NCBI GenBank assembly: GCA_030142905.1
Contig: JASJOG010000178.1
Coordinates: 434,001 to 498,000, forward strand
Reading direction: 5' to 3'
Length of the DNA stretch: 64,000 nucleotides
Source: Heliopora coerulea
Lineage: Eukaryota > Cnidaria > Anthozoa > Scleralcyonacea > Helioporidae
Shown here: positions 41,301 through 47,564 of the stretch, in pieces
How the letters are laid out: every line of letters starts with the position of its first letter
How positions within the stretch are numbered: position 1 is the stretch's first letter
The notes under the pieces: generated by a model
The model's database searches: none
What the model saw: only the letters and a program-made list of their open reading frames with translations
Told to the model about the DNA's origin: nothing
Program-made: the position numbers and the translations under genes

Positions 41301-41722
41301 TTTTATCAACCGTTTGTGTTTCTTTCGTTACCTTTGTGTTGGTTTCCTGGACCCACATCTCATTTGTCTGTCTGCCCGCCCTTTCGTCTGTTTGCCTCGC
41401 TGATTGTCCGTCTGTGCGTCCGCCGTCCATCGTTTATCCTTCTGTACGCCTGTCCTTTAGTCTGTCCGTCTCCGTTCGAAATTCTAGTTGTGTCTATCTG
41501 TCCGTTCGTTCTTCTGTGTTGATCTCGTGTCTCTGTACTTACTTAATCGGAAACTATTTCAGACTCTTTCAAGAGAATGCCGATGTGGCAATGGATTCCA
41601 TCATCCACATCACACAACAAATGTCTCAAGCCAAACGGGCCGAGGTTGCTCGCATATTGGAGGCGTTTAACACTGCGAAACCATCAAATGGAAACGGAAA
41701 TGACAATAACATGCACGACTGA
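1..41722 (+). CDS. ACACA-like (ACC): Acetyl-CoA carboxylase, multidomain eukaryotic type (5' part outside window)
   Basis: Makes malonyl-CoA from acetyl-CoA, bicarbonate and ATP, the committed step of fatty-acid synthesis. The biotin on the carrier domain moves CO2 from the biotin carboxylase site to the carboxyltransferase site. I placed 58 exons by protein similarity and GT-AG borders. Their lengths sum to 5534 nt, and after a 2-nt partial first codon they read as 1843 codons and a TGA at 41720-41722 without a frame break, which supports every junction. Order seen: end of biotin carboxylase, BT linker, BCCP with MKM, central domain, both carboxyltransferase subdomains. Human ACC1 is 2346 residues, so about 530 N-terminal residues lie to the left. 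One junction needs a GC donor at 12729. Animals may have one or two ACC isoforms; cytosolic versus mitochondrial targeting cannot be judged without the N-terminus. Exon lists are in the segment entries. Confidence 0.97.
2042..2155 (-). mobile_element. SINE fragment (3' part)
   Basis: About 110 bp in ACC intron 3 closely match the middle of the SINE copies at 28195-28474 and 37639-37944. The shared words are a stretch around 'cctctcatgggaccag', then 'ggagtacctggagaaaacct'. The tRNA-like head is absent, so it is a truncated copy. Confidence 0.7.
2160..2345. repeat. Microsatellite of TGTC/TATG words
   Basis: A degenerate run of tgtctgtctgcc and tatgcatgcatg words directly after the SINE fragment. 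It creates several overlapping cysteine/methionine-rich open frames on both strands that have no coding meaning. Confidence 0.9.
2600..2815. repeat. Fragment of the hammerhead-like foldback family
   Basis: Contains 'cagtagtcttgaggaagact' and 'gcagcggcggtcatcgtcat', matching the arms and core of the foldbacks at 16650-16808, 23705-23960 and 57480-57790. One arm only, in ACC intron 5. Confidence 0.6.
3240..3610 (+). repeat. Pyrimidine-rich intron tract
   Basis: About 370 nt of C/T-rich sequence (ctctcctccc-like words) leading up to the acceptor at 3610. The overlapping Ser/Phe/Leu-rich open frames here are artefacts of composition. Confidence 0.8.
3611..5441 (+). other. ACC segment: biotin carboxyl carrier (BCCP) domain
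   Basis: Exons 3611-3676, 4128-4212, 5113-5156, 5351-5441. The domain reads [18 protein letters not shown], then [18 protein letters not shown]. The biotinylated lysine is the AAA at 5119-5121 within Met-Lys-Met, on a 44-nt exon. The carrier ends with [18 protein letters not shown]. Family knowledge: holocarboxylase synthetase attaches biotin to this Lys, and the domain swings between the two active sites. The small MKM exon is flanked by introns of 900 and 194 nt, so skipping it would remove the biotin site and shift the frame. Confidence 0.96.
5640..5700 (+). repeat. Hammerhead-like core relic
   Basis: TTGATGA, a 4-bp stem AGTG-TTT-CGCT, then GAAACGTC at 5675-5682. One base differs from the hammerhead CUGANGA box. 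Same GAAACGTCAGT signature as the elements at 16.7, 23.9 and 24.4 kb. Probably a decayed retroelement end inside an ACC intron. Confidence 0.5.
7267..7335 (-). repeat. tRNA-like module, solitary
   Basis: On the minus strand GACTCGA pairs perfectly with TCGAGTC as a 7-bp acceptor stem around TAGCTCAACAGG (A-box fit). The T-arm is degenerate (GTTTAAATC). The anticodon arm does not pair well, so I call it a tRNA-derived repeat and not a working tRNA gene. It resembles the arms of the palindrome at 18.4-18.7 kb. Confidence 0.6.
9550..9900. repeat. Tandem repeat, about 97-bp unit, 3-4 copies
   Basis: Units start at 'gttgtttgtgaatgacgtat' and contain 'ggtcaccttactactttgtc' and 'gttgagaaagactgtcgttg'. 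The first three are nearly identical; the last is diverged. The gagaaagactgtcgt word links it to the hammerhead-like foldback family. It lies in the ACC intron 9141-9993. Confidence 0.8.
10200..10525. repeat. Degenerate TATCC pentanucleotide tract
   Basis: Long run of tatcctatcctattctatcc-like words on the plus strand, in ACC intron 10105-10639. A second tract of the same type is at 38870-39140. Open frames over it are low-complexity artefacts. Confidence 0.85.
10975..11060. repeat. 15-bp tandem repeat (about 4 copies)
   Basis: Four to five copies of cgtgacacgttacct, inside a looser region (10815-11095) full of GGTAC-containing words. It sits directly before the 29-bp minisatellite. Confidence 0.9.
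11100..11875. repeat. 29-bp minisatellite, about 27 copies
   Basis: Unit is gtagtgcttggagatgcggt followed by actactgac, repeated head to tail with no spacers. Variants change in blocks along the array: agatacgg first, then agatgcgg, then tgctgggag with gcgcag, then back to tgcttggag. This is the pattern of local unit duplication. Lies in ACC intron 10751-11978. Because 29 is not a multiple of 3, the frame cycles every three units and gives long repetitive open frames that are not genes. Confidence 0.97.
12108..12592. repeat. Foldback element with diverged inverted arms
   Basis: Left side 'gggcgacgtttacattac' and 'ccgtttacac' face right-side 'gtgtaaacggc' and 'tagcgtaaacgtaaccctg'. Internal words such as tcggattcg and cgaatccga also mirror. 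A 485-bp non-coding foldback in ACC intron 12069-12671. Confidence 0.55.
12918..13135. mobile_element. MITE copy 1 (TIR family shared with 36.6 kb)
   Basis: About 218 bp with ends 'attgttcaaagcacgatta' and 'taatcaccttttaaacaacc', which are mutual inverted repeats. The interior (ggttgaaaaa, cagcttaaaa, ctgtaaaagaa) matches the element at 36599-36832. No coding capacity, so non-autonomous. Confidence 0.7.
13140..14305 (+). mobile_element. Penelope-like retroelement relic with GIY-YIG endonuclease
   Basis: At 13180-13270 a fragment reads [19 protein letters not shown], the motif-A region of Penelope-type reverse transcriptase. From 13689 the plus strand encodes [20 protein letters not shown], then IYQTNV and [21 protein letters not shown]: the Cys-rich linker, the GIY and YIG halves and the catalytic-type Arg of the Penelope endonuclease. 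Stops and frame changes after 13910 break it; the distal part RKKRCNLC-like and FYVKSICRR can be read to about 14200. The last 190 bp (14071-14261) recur inverted at 13518-13712, and both ends abut (TA)n runs (13362-13400, 14262-14300). Dead copy. Confidence 0.8.
14930..15230. repeat. AT-rich ATT/ATG microsatellite
   Basis: Roughly 300 nt of attatt, atgatt and ataatt words in ACC intron 14917-15327. Long Ile-only or Tyr/Asp-only open frames over it are artefacts. Confidence 0.95.
16632..16826. mobile_element. Foldback element with hammerhead-like core and 18-bp target duplication
   Basis: Arms 16681-16734 and about 16760-16811 are near-perfect inverted repeats (gacatgtttgtggaagttga ... complement). 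The loop holds GTCGAAACGTCAGTC. The unit is bracketed by exact 18-bp direct repeats gtcagcaatactgttgtt at 16632-16649 and 16809-16826. The left end also carries aagtaaatggtttgaac, shared with 23.7 kb and 57.8 kb copies. It inserted into ACC intron 16103-17333. Confidence 0.8.
18388..18714. mobile_element. Palindromic element with a tRNA-like module in each arm
   Basis: A roughly 325-bp inverted repeat centred at about 18551 (gcacgcgagattctcgcgtgc). The left arm (minus strand, 18428-18505) and right arm (plus, 18596-18670) each hold a tRNA-like sequence: TAGCTCAATTGG fits the pol III A-box and GGTTCGAATTCC is close to a B-box. The anticodon arms are poorly paired, so these are tRNA-derived. 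In ACC intron 17980-19055. Confidence 0.85.
20084..20300 (-). mobile_element. 3' end of a non-LTR retrotransposon
   Basis: On the minus strand the sequence runs ..agcctacggctattaagtg..catgaaataaaagttg and ends in TTGAA repeats (20091-20110). A short tandem tail after an A-rich 3' end is typical of CR1/L2-type LINEs or SINEs using their machinery. The left extent into the element is not clear. Confidence 0.55.
22697..22786. repeat. Short hairpin element
   Basis: Inverted arms gatacaatatgagcgaccga and its near complement ending gcgaatattgtatc enclose about 20 nt. About 90 bp total in an ACC intron. Probably a MITE or a transcript hairpin. Confidence 0.6.
23705..23960. mobile_element. Hammerhead-like foldback element, copy 2
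   Basis: Left arm 'cgtccaggttagggtagtct' and right arm 'gactatactaacctggacg' mirror each other. Inner stems cggcggttatcttc / gaagaccaccgc lead to TGAAGA at 23854-23859 and GAAACGTC at 23881-23888. The left end carries aagtaaatggttcgaaccc, as in the 16.6-kb copy. Confidence 0.75.
24404..24445 (+). ncRNA. Hammerhead ribozyme-like motif
   Basis: CTGAAGA (24407-24413) matches the CUGANGA box. Stem II GTCGC (24415-24419) pairs perfectly with GCGAC (24427-24431) around a 7-nt loop. GAAAC follows at 24432-24436, then GTC, the usual cleavage triplet. ACGT within GAAACGTC is self-complementary, so helix III could form between two copies, as in dimeric hammerheads of animal retroelements. No long intramolecular helix III is visible. 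It is embedded in a repeat-like stretch to about 24540. Confidence 0.7.
28195..28474 (-). mobile_element. tRNA-derived SINE
   Basis: Minus-strand copy of the 37.6-kb SINE. It begins (right end) with GGTGCTGGTGGCACAGTGGT, a tRNA-like head with an A-box fit. It continues through the shared body (cctcctgtagtaacactgga) and ends at left in an AAAGT/CTTTA-type tandem tail. In ACC intron 28104-29278. Confidence 0.85.
28860..29220. repeat. Degenerate GCTGTGC-rich intron tract
   Basis: Loose repetition of ctgtgctg, gtgctat and gtgccg words over 360 nt next to the SINE. Cys/Val-rich open frames here are compositional. No gene seen. Confidence 0.6.
29982..30212. mobile_element. MITE with long terminal inverted repeats
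   Basis: Ends ccccgtttacactgtaacat and its mirror (gttgacagtgtaaacggag), with GGCACGGCACG facing CCGTGCCGTGCC. About 230 bp, non-coding, in ACC intron 29377-30321. Confidence 0.75.
32398..32760. mobile_element. Palindromic element with a tRNA-like module (diverged left arm)
   Basis: Left arm 'aaggacatatattagcgcta' to 'ccggacaagtagagaaaaac' mirrors right arm 'gtttttctccacttgtccgg' to 'gcgtttatatacgtccttg'. The right half holds a tRNA-like unit at 32601-32675 with exact A-box TAGCGCAGTTG and exact B-box GTTCGAATC; the anticodon loop reads CTAGTAA (AGT, Thr-like). The left arm lacks a clear tRNA. In ACC intron 31994-33054. Confidence 0.75.
33290..33725 (+). mobile_element. Penelope-like reverse transcriptase fragment
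   Basis: An open frame reads [18 protein letters not shown], then [20 protein letters not shown], the motif-A region with its Asp, and ends in degenerate sequence near 33720. No GIY-YIG domain or other RT motifs follow. A 5'- and 3'-truncated relic, different from the one at 13.2 kb, in ACC intron 33173-34072. The frame fuses with intron sequence at its start and is not a host gene. Confidence 0.8.
35297..35520. mobile_element. Foldback MITE containing half a hammerhead box
   Basis: Arms of about 85 bp: tcgtgttataaat..cagacagtaaatttaaat and the mirrored atttaaatttactgtctggg..tgtaacacga. The centre carries CTCTGAAGATGTCGC, identical to the 5' half of the hammerhead-like motif at 24.4 kb, without the GAAAC half. 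Confidence 0.7.
36200..36600. repeat. TCTGGG-type degenerate hexamer tract
   Basis: Repeated tctgggtctg and gtctcgttct words over 400 nt in ACC intron 35975-36984. Ser/Leu/Gly-rich frames are artefacts. Confidence 0.8.
36599..36832. mobile_element. MITE copy 2 (TIR family shared with 12.9 kb)
   Basis: Ends ccgtttgttcaaaacacggt and ..gccttttgaacaaccggg are inverted repeats extended by gctaatct-aggatta / taatcctggatta. The interior matches 12918-13135. Confidence 0.8.
37639..37944 (+). mobile_element. tRNA-derived SINE
   Basis: Starts GGTGCTGGTGGCACAGTGGT (A-box fit TGGCACAGTGG), with a tRNA-like GGATTCGATTCC about 45 nt later, a 3' body shared with 28195-28474 and 2042-2155, and a tandem TTTAC tail at 37920-37944. 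About 305 bp in ACC intron 37470-38654. Confidence 0.88.
38870..39140. repeat. Degenerate CCTAT/CCATC pentamer tract
   Basis: Runs of atcctatcctatc and catcccatccc words in ACC intron 38735-39375, followed at about 39187-39218 by a hairpin (cctgtctcgacc / ggtcgagacagg). Confidence 0.85.
39545..39775. repeat. GATAAT/GATGAT microsatellite
   Basis: About 230 nt of gataatgat words in ACC intron 39442-39810; antisense frames read His/Tyr only. Confidence 0.95.
40256..40312. repeat. Short near-perfect palindrome
   Basis: tcaattgatctgtctgtgtg-gtatcag faces its complement, which begins with gataccacac and ends with gatcaattga. About 27-bp arms with a tiny loop, in ACC intron 39912-40604. Confidence 0.75.
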
Positions 41723-42595
41723 AAATACTCCGTTCACCATTCGTCCAACTAGACGCTAACCCAGTGAATCACGCATTAAATGCAGAACGTTCCGCTGATT
41801 TTTTAACAAATATGAATATTTACAATTGAATGAACCATCGCTGTTTGGGAAAAAAACGCTGTTGATTGAGAATCAAAGTCTGGTAAACAAGTGAAACGTT
41901 CAGCCTAAATGGGCTGTAATGTTAAGTGGGCCCTTTGCATGACTTGGTCACATCGTACAAACTCGCCATGTTGAATGGTGGCGGAATGCAACCCAGGTCA
42001 GTAATATAATCACTATCGAAGACAAATAAATCTACCATGTTGGATGGTAGTGGAGCGTAACCCAGGCATGAGATAATGGACCTTTTTAATAAACATCAGA
42101 ATTCTTCATTTCCCACATTTTACTACAGAGATGTCCTAAATCCTCAATAAATTCAAAAGAACATTTCTGACGTCAAGTGCGAAAAATGATGTAAAAATGA
42201 GAGTAACGTATGAATGGGAACTCAGTTTTTCCCAGCTACTATCCTGCTACTTTTTTATTTTGTTTTTTTTAATTATAATCAATTTTATTCGTATGTTGTT
42301 GTAGTTCAGTTACGAGTAGCAAAGCATCAACAAATTAAATTGGTGTATTCTGGTATTCATGAGAAAAGGTCCATTCATGAGGTTGGTCAACTTTATCCTA
42401 TTGTGCCTGAGCAAAAGTAGGATCCAAAAATGAACAGCCAAGTGAATTATCTTTTGTATAAAAATAGAATTTGGAGTTCTTTGAGATCAGCCACAGCAGT
42501 TACGAACTTTTAAACTTTTCACCTTGAATTATCTTTTGACGCGATTTGGGAGGGACCAAGCGTGACTAGACCTTGATTGGTTTTGTGCATGAAGC
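41723..42595 (+). other. ACC 3' UTR and intergenic DNA
   Basis: Directly follows the ACC stop. It contains AATAAA at 42025-42030, 42088-42093 and 42146-42151, any of which could set the ACC 3' end. Two similar phrases (accatgttggatggtag and gccatgttgaatggtgg) suggest a small local duplication at about 41965-42060. No coding signal. Confidence 0.5.
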
Positions 42596-43036
42596 ATGGC
42601 GAATTTGTACCAGAGATGTTCCAAGTCCTGTAAACGACTAGATGCAAACCGAAATCTTGAGATTTTATTACAATATTGCTACGTCGAGATTCACTATGAA
42701 ACATATCCTGATACGGGGAAATTATTTATTGTAGCGTTGCAATGTAATGATTTAAACACGACAAAATGGGTTTCATCCAATATCCAAATTACAAGAAGTG
42801 GGTTGGAAAAACGAGATGGCGAGTTTTTTGTAACTGACTTTGAGGTGTTTGGATCGAGGATGTAAGTGTTTGATCTAACTTATCGAAATGATCTGTATAT
42901 TGGGGGGAAATAAGGCTGAAATTCTTGGAAATTTTTTTATAATTAAGATCAGGTATCCAAACCATCGTCTTGCGACTGATTTTCTTCGTTCGCGTGTTTT
43001 GATTTAATATACAGGAGAAGAGCACGTCCATCTTGA
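42596..43036 (+). CDS. Candidate two-exon small protein, 95 residues
   Basis: Not recognised. Exon 42596-42861 opens with ATG and reads MANLYQRCSKSCKRLD, later CYVEIHYETYPDTGK and FFVTDFEVFG. The donor ..GGAT|GTAAGT joins in phase to an acceptor at 43014 (atatacag). The 22-nt second exon 43015-43036 gives RRARPS and a stop. Support is one long ATG frame, a consensus donor and a phase match. Nothing in it matches a family I know, and no second copy is in the window. It could equally be a chance frame downstream of ACC. Confidence 0.33.
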
Positions 43037-44810
43037 TAGCAATATCTTAACCTTTGTTGGGTCTAAGCAACAACAACTGAAAAAGTTGTTCGTGTTTACT
43101 TCATATCCATGTCAAAATGTAATCAGCTACTGTGTTTTGTCCCATAAAAACTGAATTTCATAGAATACATAAAACGAGCTTTAAAATTGCCGACGTAAAC
43201 GTTTGTCGGCCATCTCGTACAAAATTTGTCACTAATCTCACTGGCAGGAAAAAGGGGCATACCTTCGACATGGTTACCGCTGGGACTGTAAGCTACAGCA
43301 GTCACACATTGTCTGGTTTAAGGATTTAATACTGACGAAGGTAGCTCCACGCATTGGTCGAGCTTCTAGCTTCTAAATTTAGGTTGACAATGTACTGTCG
43401 ACAACATATATAATAACACTATATCAGTATATAGTACATCAGTAGAATGCTCAGAGTATGTCTATAAAATTTAGACTAATCCAGAATCAAGGTGATCTAC
43501 TGCAAAACTACTTCCTGGGTTGTTTGAGGACCGGATCTCAGTGCCTCGTGCAGGTGCTGGTGAACAAAATATCTGTGGGAGCAAATTGAGGATAAGTGTT
43601 GCACAGGGTGGTTATTTACGAAAATACAAAAAAAGTCTCGTAGACTTTGGCACCTTAAGGAGATACAAGAAGAACCGGGAGAAAAAGAAACATGTGATGA
43701 TTTAAATTAACTGGCATTCATAAACTTTTAACCTGTACAGTGATGCTACACAAAAAACATTTTAATAGCAAGCGTCACAGTTAGAAACACGCTTCTTTTT
43801 GGCGTCCAAGAAATGCCCTAATCGAAGTTTTTTTTGTGAATGATTTATTTTTACAACGCTTTCTTGTTTCTTGAACTTAACAATGAGCACTATCTTCGCC
43901 CAGGAGAGTTTTTCTGTCAGAAAAAGAATTCGCTAAGTAAACCATTCCCTTCTCGTCTCAATTGCTCCATTTTCTCTTGGCTAAACAGTGTTTCCTCAAA
44001 GGAATTGAAGCAGTTCATCCGATGCCTAAAAATGTTAAAAGTAAAATTGTCACAAGACTGAGTAAAACAAAATATTGCACTGGGATTTCCAACTATTCAG
44101 CTTCTTTGCAGACCTCAAAATAATTTTAACCCGACGATACTCAGTTTATAAAAGTTACGATCTTTATCGTCAATCACGTGATCAACGGAAGATGATTGGT
44201 TTAATACGGTTACGTTATTTCCATCTTCGTTACCATAAATACATGACCAACACGATAACATCACTGTTATGACATCGTGATCAAAGTCTGGTGATTCTCC
44301 AGCAATTTTTCTGGGGTTTTACACCATTAAGGATTACTCCTACTCCGTTGACTCACAATAGTGGTAACGTTCATAAACTGCAACGGTTCCATTGTCTTTT
44401 CAATCTTTTTATAATAATGTGGTTGCATACAGCAAATTCAATGACAAGAAAGTAAAACCTACCAATGAAAATGTTCCGTGCAAGCAATCGCGTTTGTTAT
44501 GGCTTTGAGGCCTCGGTATGACCTATAAAAACACGTTTTATCTTGCCTTCAGAGGTACTAATTCACATTTCAGGGAGAACAGCTCAGATAAATGCTAAGC
44601 TCATACAGTACAAACAAAGACACGTTATGTGTATGCATGTACTGTGAAACTTCGCGTTGAGTACTCGTTGATTTATCCTAAGTAATTTGTAGATACTTCC
44701 ACGCATTTTCTTTTTCTTTTATTTGCTAAGCTTTCGTCCCGTTTTGAATAAAGACACGCTACAAACTTTACGTTAGCTTACGTGACTAAAGCAGTGGTGA
44801 CCAACAGCAC
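43037..44810. other. Intergenic DNA with a SINE scrap
   Basis: No convincing exon on either strand. At 44572-44620 'agggagaacagctca' and the following words match the tail half of the SINE family. On the minus strand AATAAA (44719-44724 region) lies just past the stop of the next gene and may be its poly(A) signal. Confidence 0.45.
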
Positions 44811-46282
44811 TCACCATGTGGCATTCACCAGGGAGTAGTGCTTATCAAATGCTTTGCTTAAGCACTGAGAACACATGAGCAGTTCCTTGGCGTCCACGAC
44901 TTCACAAGAAGAATTTGAACATTTAAGCTGGAAAAAAACAGAATTTCAGATGATCCAAATAGATTTTACAAATTATAGTCCGGTTTTTATGAAAGATTCT
45001 ACCCATTCAGTTCTTATCCCAGCAGAGAACGCACATTAAAATGTCATTGATATTACCTGGCAAAGATAACAGCGTGGTACTTTGGACGGCAAAAATAATT
45101 GCCATGAATCACTAAGTGAATACGGTCATCTGATTTGTTGAGTGAAATTGCCACCATTTTGGATGTCACCTGGCCTCATTTCTTGCAAGATCTTAGGCTA
45201 ATAGAAATAGGAACAGAGAAATTTCCTCTACGAAGGAAATACCCATTATATCAGGGTTTTGGAACTTTCTTCATCTTCACCCTCTATAGGCCACATTTTT
45301 GGAATCTTAAGCGAGAATTACGCTTCCAGTTCTACAGAGACCTGTGAAGTCCGTACCGTTACACCGTCATCTTTTAAATGTTTGCGACTGACATTAAGCT
45401 ATGGCAGAGGATACCGCAGTTGACGGTGTATATTCAATTTCGTTTCACATTTACTAATACAATTTGAACCAATCCCACTCCAAGAGTTCATTCTCCGCTT
45501 CAGAGAAAGTTAAAAAATATGTATTCTGTGAAAAATAAGGTGCAGAAGGTGCTGAAATTTCGAGGGTAAGCCGAGTAAAATGAGTTCAGATGATGAACTT
45601 TCGCTCCAAACCTTAGTTCCTCTTAATCGATGTTTCGCAGCAACTACCTTTCAACTTTCTCTGGTTGGTTCAAAACGAAGCGCTACCTACGCAGTAGTGC
45701 TTTTGTTATGGACGCTTCACTGTATCTGAGCGTCCTGTACTCTTGAAAATATGTAAGAACAAGCGTCTACACATATCATTTCAGAGCCTAACGGGGACAC
45801 GAACGGGCACAAACGCACGGAGAGACATTAGATGGAACACACTTCCTTAACGTTGTATTCAATCAGGGACTTACTTTTTTCTGGAACTCATTCAAGCTTC
45901 GAAGCTGCAGGGAGGACTTCAGGACAGCGGGACGTATTATCAGTGGGATTACTTGGAATACCTTGCTATATGCAGATTTGTAATTTCCGTCTTACGCAAG
46001 ACCGCTTTACCGCAAAATTAATTTCATCCTTCTCCAGTATGGGAAAGATTGACACGAAGGACAATGGGAAGACATGTGGACTGACACCATGTTGTAGTAA
46101 TGCTCTCACTTACCAGTCGTTGAAGCTTATATGAGTAAATCTTGGTATGACCAGGGAAATTCAGCAGATGGTCAATCAAATGTCCACGGCCGTCACAAAC
46201 AGTCAACCTGAACGAAAAACACCAATATTTTATTTTAAAATGCTACGGGTTAATACCAGGTAAACGCTTCAGCTGTTAACAT
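44811..46282 (-). CDS. Putative Cys-rich 149-residue protein, six exons
   Basis: Exons in transcript order: 46282-46257, 46207-46114, 45961-45875, 45525-45455, 45111-45057, 44927-44811. Lengths 26+94+87+71+55+117 = 450 nt, giving 149 codons and TGA at 44813-44811 with all phases consistent. Blocks: TWLTVCDGRGHLIDHLLNFP, FSEAENELLEWDWFKLYYDS, then a Cys cluster CYLC-QLKC-SNSSC and MCSQCLSKAFDKHY, a probable zinc-binding tail. Most borders are consensus GT-AG; the acceptor before 45961 (tatagcaag) is weak, and the first intron is only 49 nt. Family not recognised. A CCAAT on the minus strand lies upstream of the start. An upstream ATG frame at 46904-46830 could be an extra 5' exon, but its phase does not fit directly. 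Confidence 0.5.
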
Positions 46283-47300
46283 AGGAAAATTACTAAGAGA
46301 ACCCAACAATAAGGCAAGGTTACAAGGCCACTCTCAAATGATTTCGGGCGAATGAGACTCTTCGTAAGACCTCGCAGTTTCCCATGAATTAAGCCATGTG
46401 ATTGGTCCACTAGATTCCGTCGTAATCTTACGGTGCATCACGGACAATCCACTTTGTTGGAGTCAGCCCGATAAGTTTTGGCGGGAAAAACGTTGAGGTA
46501 ATTTGAAAGCAAGTGAACGGGACTGACAAGGTTCAAGGTAAGTTTACTGACGAATTACCAGCAAAATTTAAATAATACTGGAACAGAAATAGAACTAGGA
46601 TATTTCTATTATTTTTCTTTAAAGCTGTGAATGGAAAACAAGGCAAAACTGGCAAACGAATTGAAGTTGTAAGATATAAACAGAAAGCGATACGGAGAAG
46701 CAAAGAGAAGGTAAGCAGCCACTCGTACGTCGAGAAAAGAGTGTTAAAAGGGCAGCTAGGGAATGAACCAATAAGCCGGTGATACTTTGGTAACTCAGTT
46801 ATTTGGACGTTACTTAGAATTAAACGTACTTTGGTCTGTAAGAGCGTAAGAAAATTTTCGGCTGCTACTTCACCGGATAACACTTTATACTTAAATGGCT
46901 TCATACTCGGCTAATACTGAATGTCTTCTACATCTTTAATGTCACTGTAGTGACAATTTTTATCGCCAGCTTAGTTTATATCAAACAAACTGAAAAATAC
47001 TTCTGCATACGTCGCCATTTTGTCTTTTAAATCCAGTAGTTAAAATCGTACCTCCAATTTTGACCGCGCGACAGTATTCAAAAAAAGACTGGTTCAGACT
47101 TTGACTAGTTGTGCACCAGAATACATTGCTGCACAAATGCCAGAACCAACACTTACCCACATTCAAAGCAAAACGCCAAGTTTGAAGTATTTCCACATTC
47201 GTTACAATTTTTATCCGCAGAATGTTTCAGGCGTCGACACCTAAACAAGATTAGTAGAAACTTAGTCGAGTACTATTGCAAATGCTGCATTCTGATTGGC
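46283..47300. other. Intergenic DNA with exon-like frames of unknown meaning
   Basis: Minus strand 46904-46830 reads MKPFKYKVLSGEVAAENF with a GTACGT donor. Plus strand 46626-46710 reads GKQGKTGKRIEVVRYKQKA, between an AAG acceptor and a GTAAGC donor. Neither could be joined to neighbours, so no gene is called. Confidence 0.3.
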
Positions 47301-47302
47301 TA

Positions 47303-47495
47303 CGCTACTCGCGATCTATTCGTCGATAGATAGCGAGTAGCGAAAATGGCTTCCGCCTCTCGTTTTATTGAAGTTTCTGAAGACGAAATAGATTGCCTAC
47401 TTGAAAGTGCAATCCCAGAGAAGACGAAAAATGTTCTTTGCAAAGTGTTTCTACTAAAACAATTAGATTATTCGCTCTCGATTTCTATGAGGTGA
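47303..47495 (+). pseudogene. Truncated Crypton/QRICH1-like N-terminus
   Basis: An ATG frame at 47346-47495 encodes 49 residues starting MASASRFIEVSEDEIDCLLE, then SAIPEKTKN. This is the style of the N-terminus of the large cnidarian family of DUF3504/QRICH1-like, Crypton-related proteins (pattern: hydrophobic, S-x-E-E-I, LL, A-P-x-x-T). The frame stops when it runs into the palindrome at 47458. An imperfect inverted repeat (cgctactcgc / gcgagtagcg, 47303-47342) sits just upstream. Assignment is by pattern only. Confidence 0.4.
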
Positions 47496-47564
47496 TAGTT
47501 GACGAGGGCGAAGCCCTCGTCAACTATCACCTCATAGAAATCGAGAGCGAATAATCTAATTGTT
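47458..47564. repeat. Perfect palindrome, 52-bp arms
   Basis: Arm 47458-47509 is the exact reverse complement of 47513-47564 with a 3-nt gaa spacer. Words: tattcgctctcgatttctat, tgatagttgacgagggc. No coding content. It interrupts the Crypton-like frame. Confidence 0.95.

Larger units (their letters stand above)
34713..41722 (+). other. ACC segment: carboxyltransferase C-subdomain and C-terminus
   Basis: Exons 34713-34809, 35839-35974, 36985-37162, 37348-37469, 38655-38734, 39376-39441, 39811-39911, 40605-40674, 40760-40890, 41563-41722. Blocks: [139 protein letters not shown]. The C half provides the biotin-facing wall of the carboxyltransferase. The protein ends in a short polar tail of Asn, Gly and Asp. 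Candidate AATAAA signals follow at 42025-42030, 42088-42093 and 42146-42151. Confidence 0.95.

Noticed and set aside
44815..44927. Cys cluster considered as a SPATA2-like or MYND zinc finger
   Set aside because: Cys/His spacing does not fit MYND, and the rest of the protein does not resemble SPATA2.
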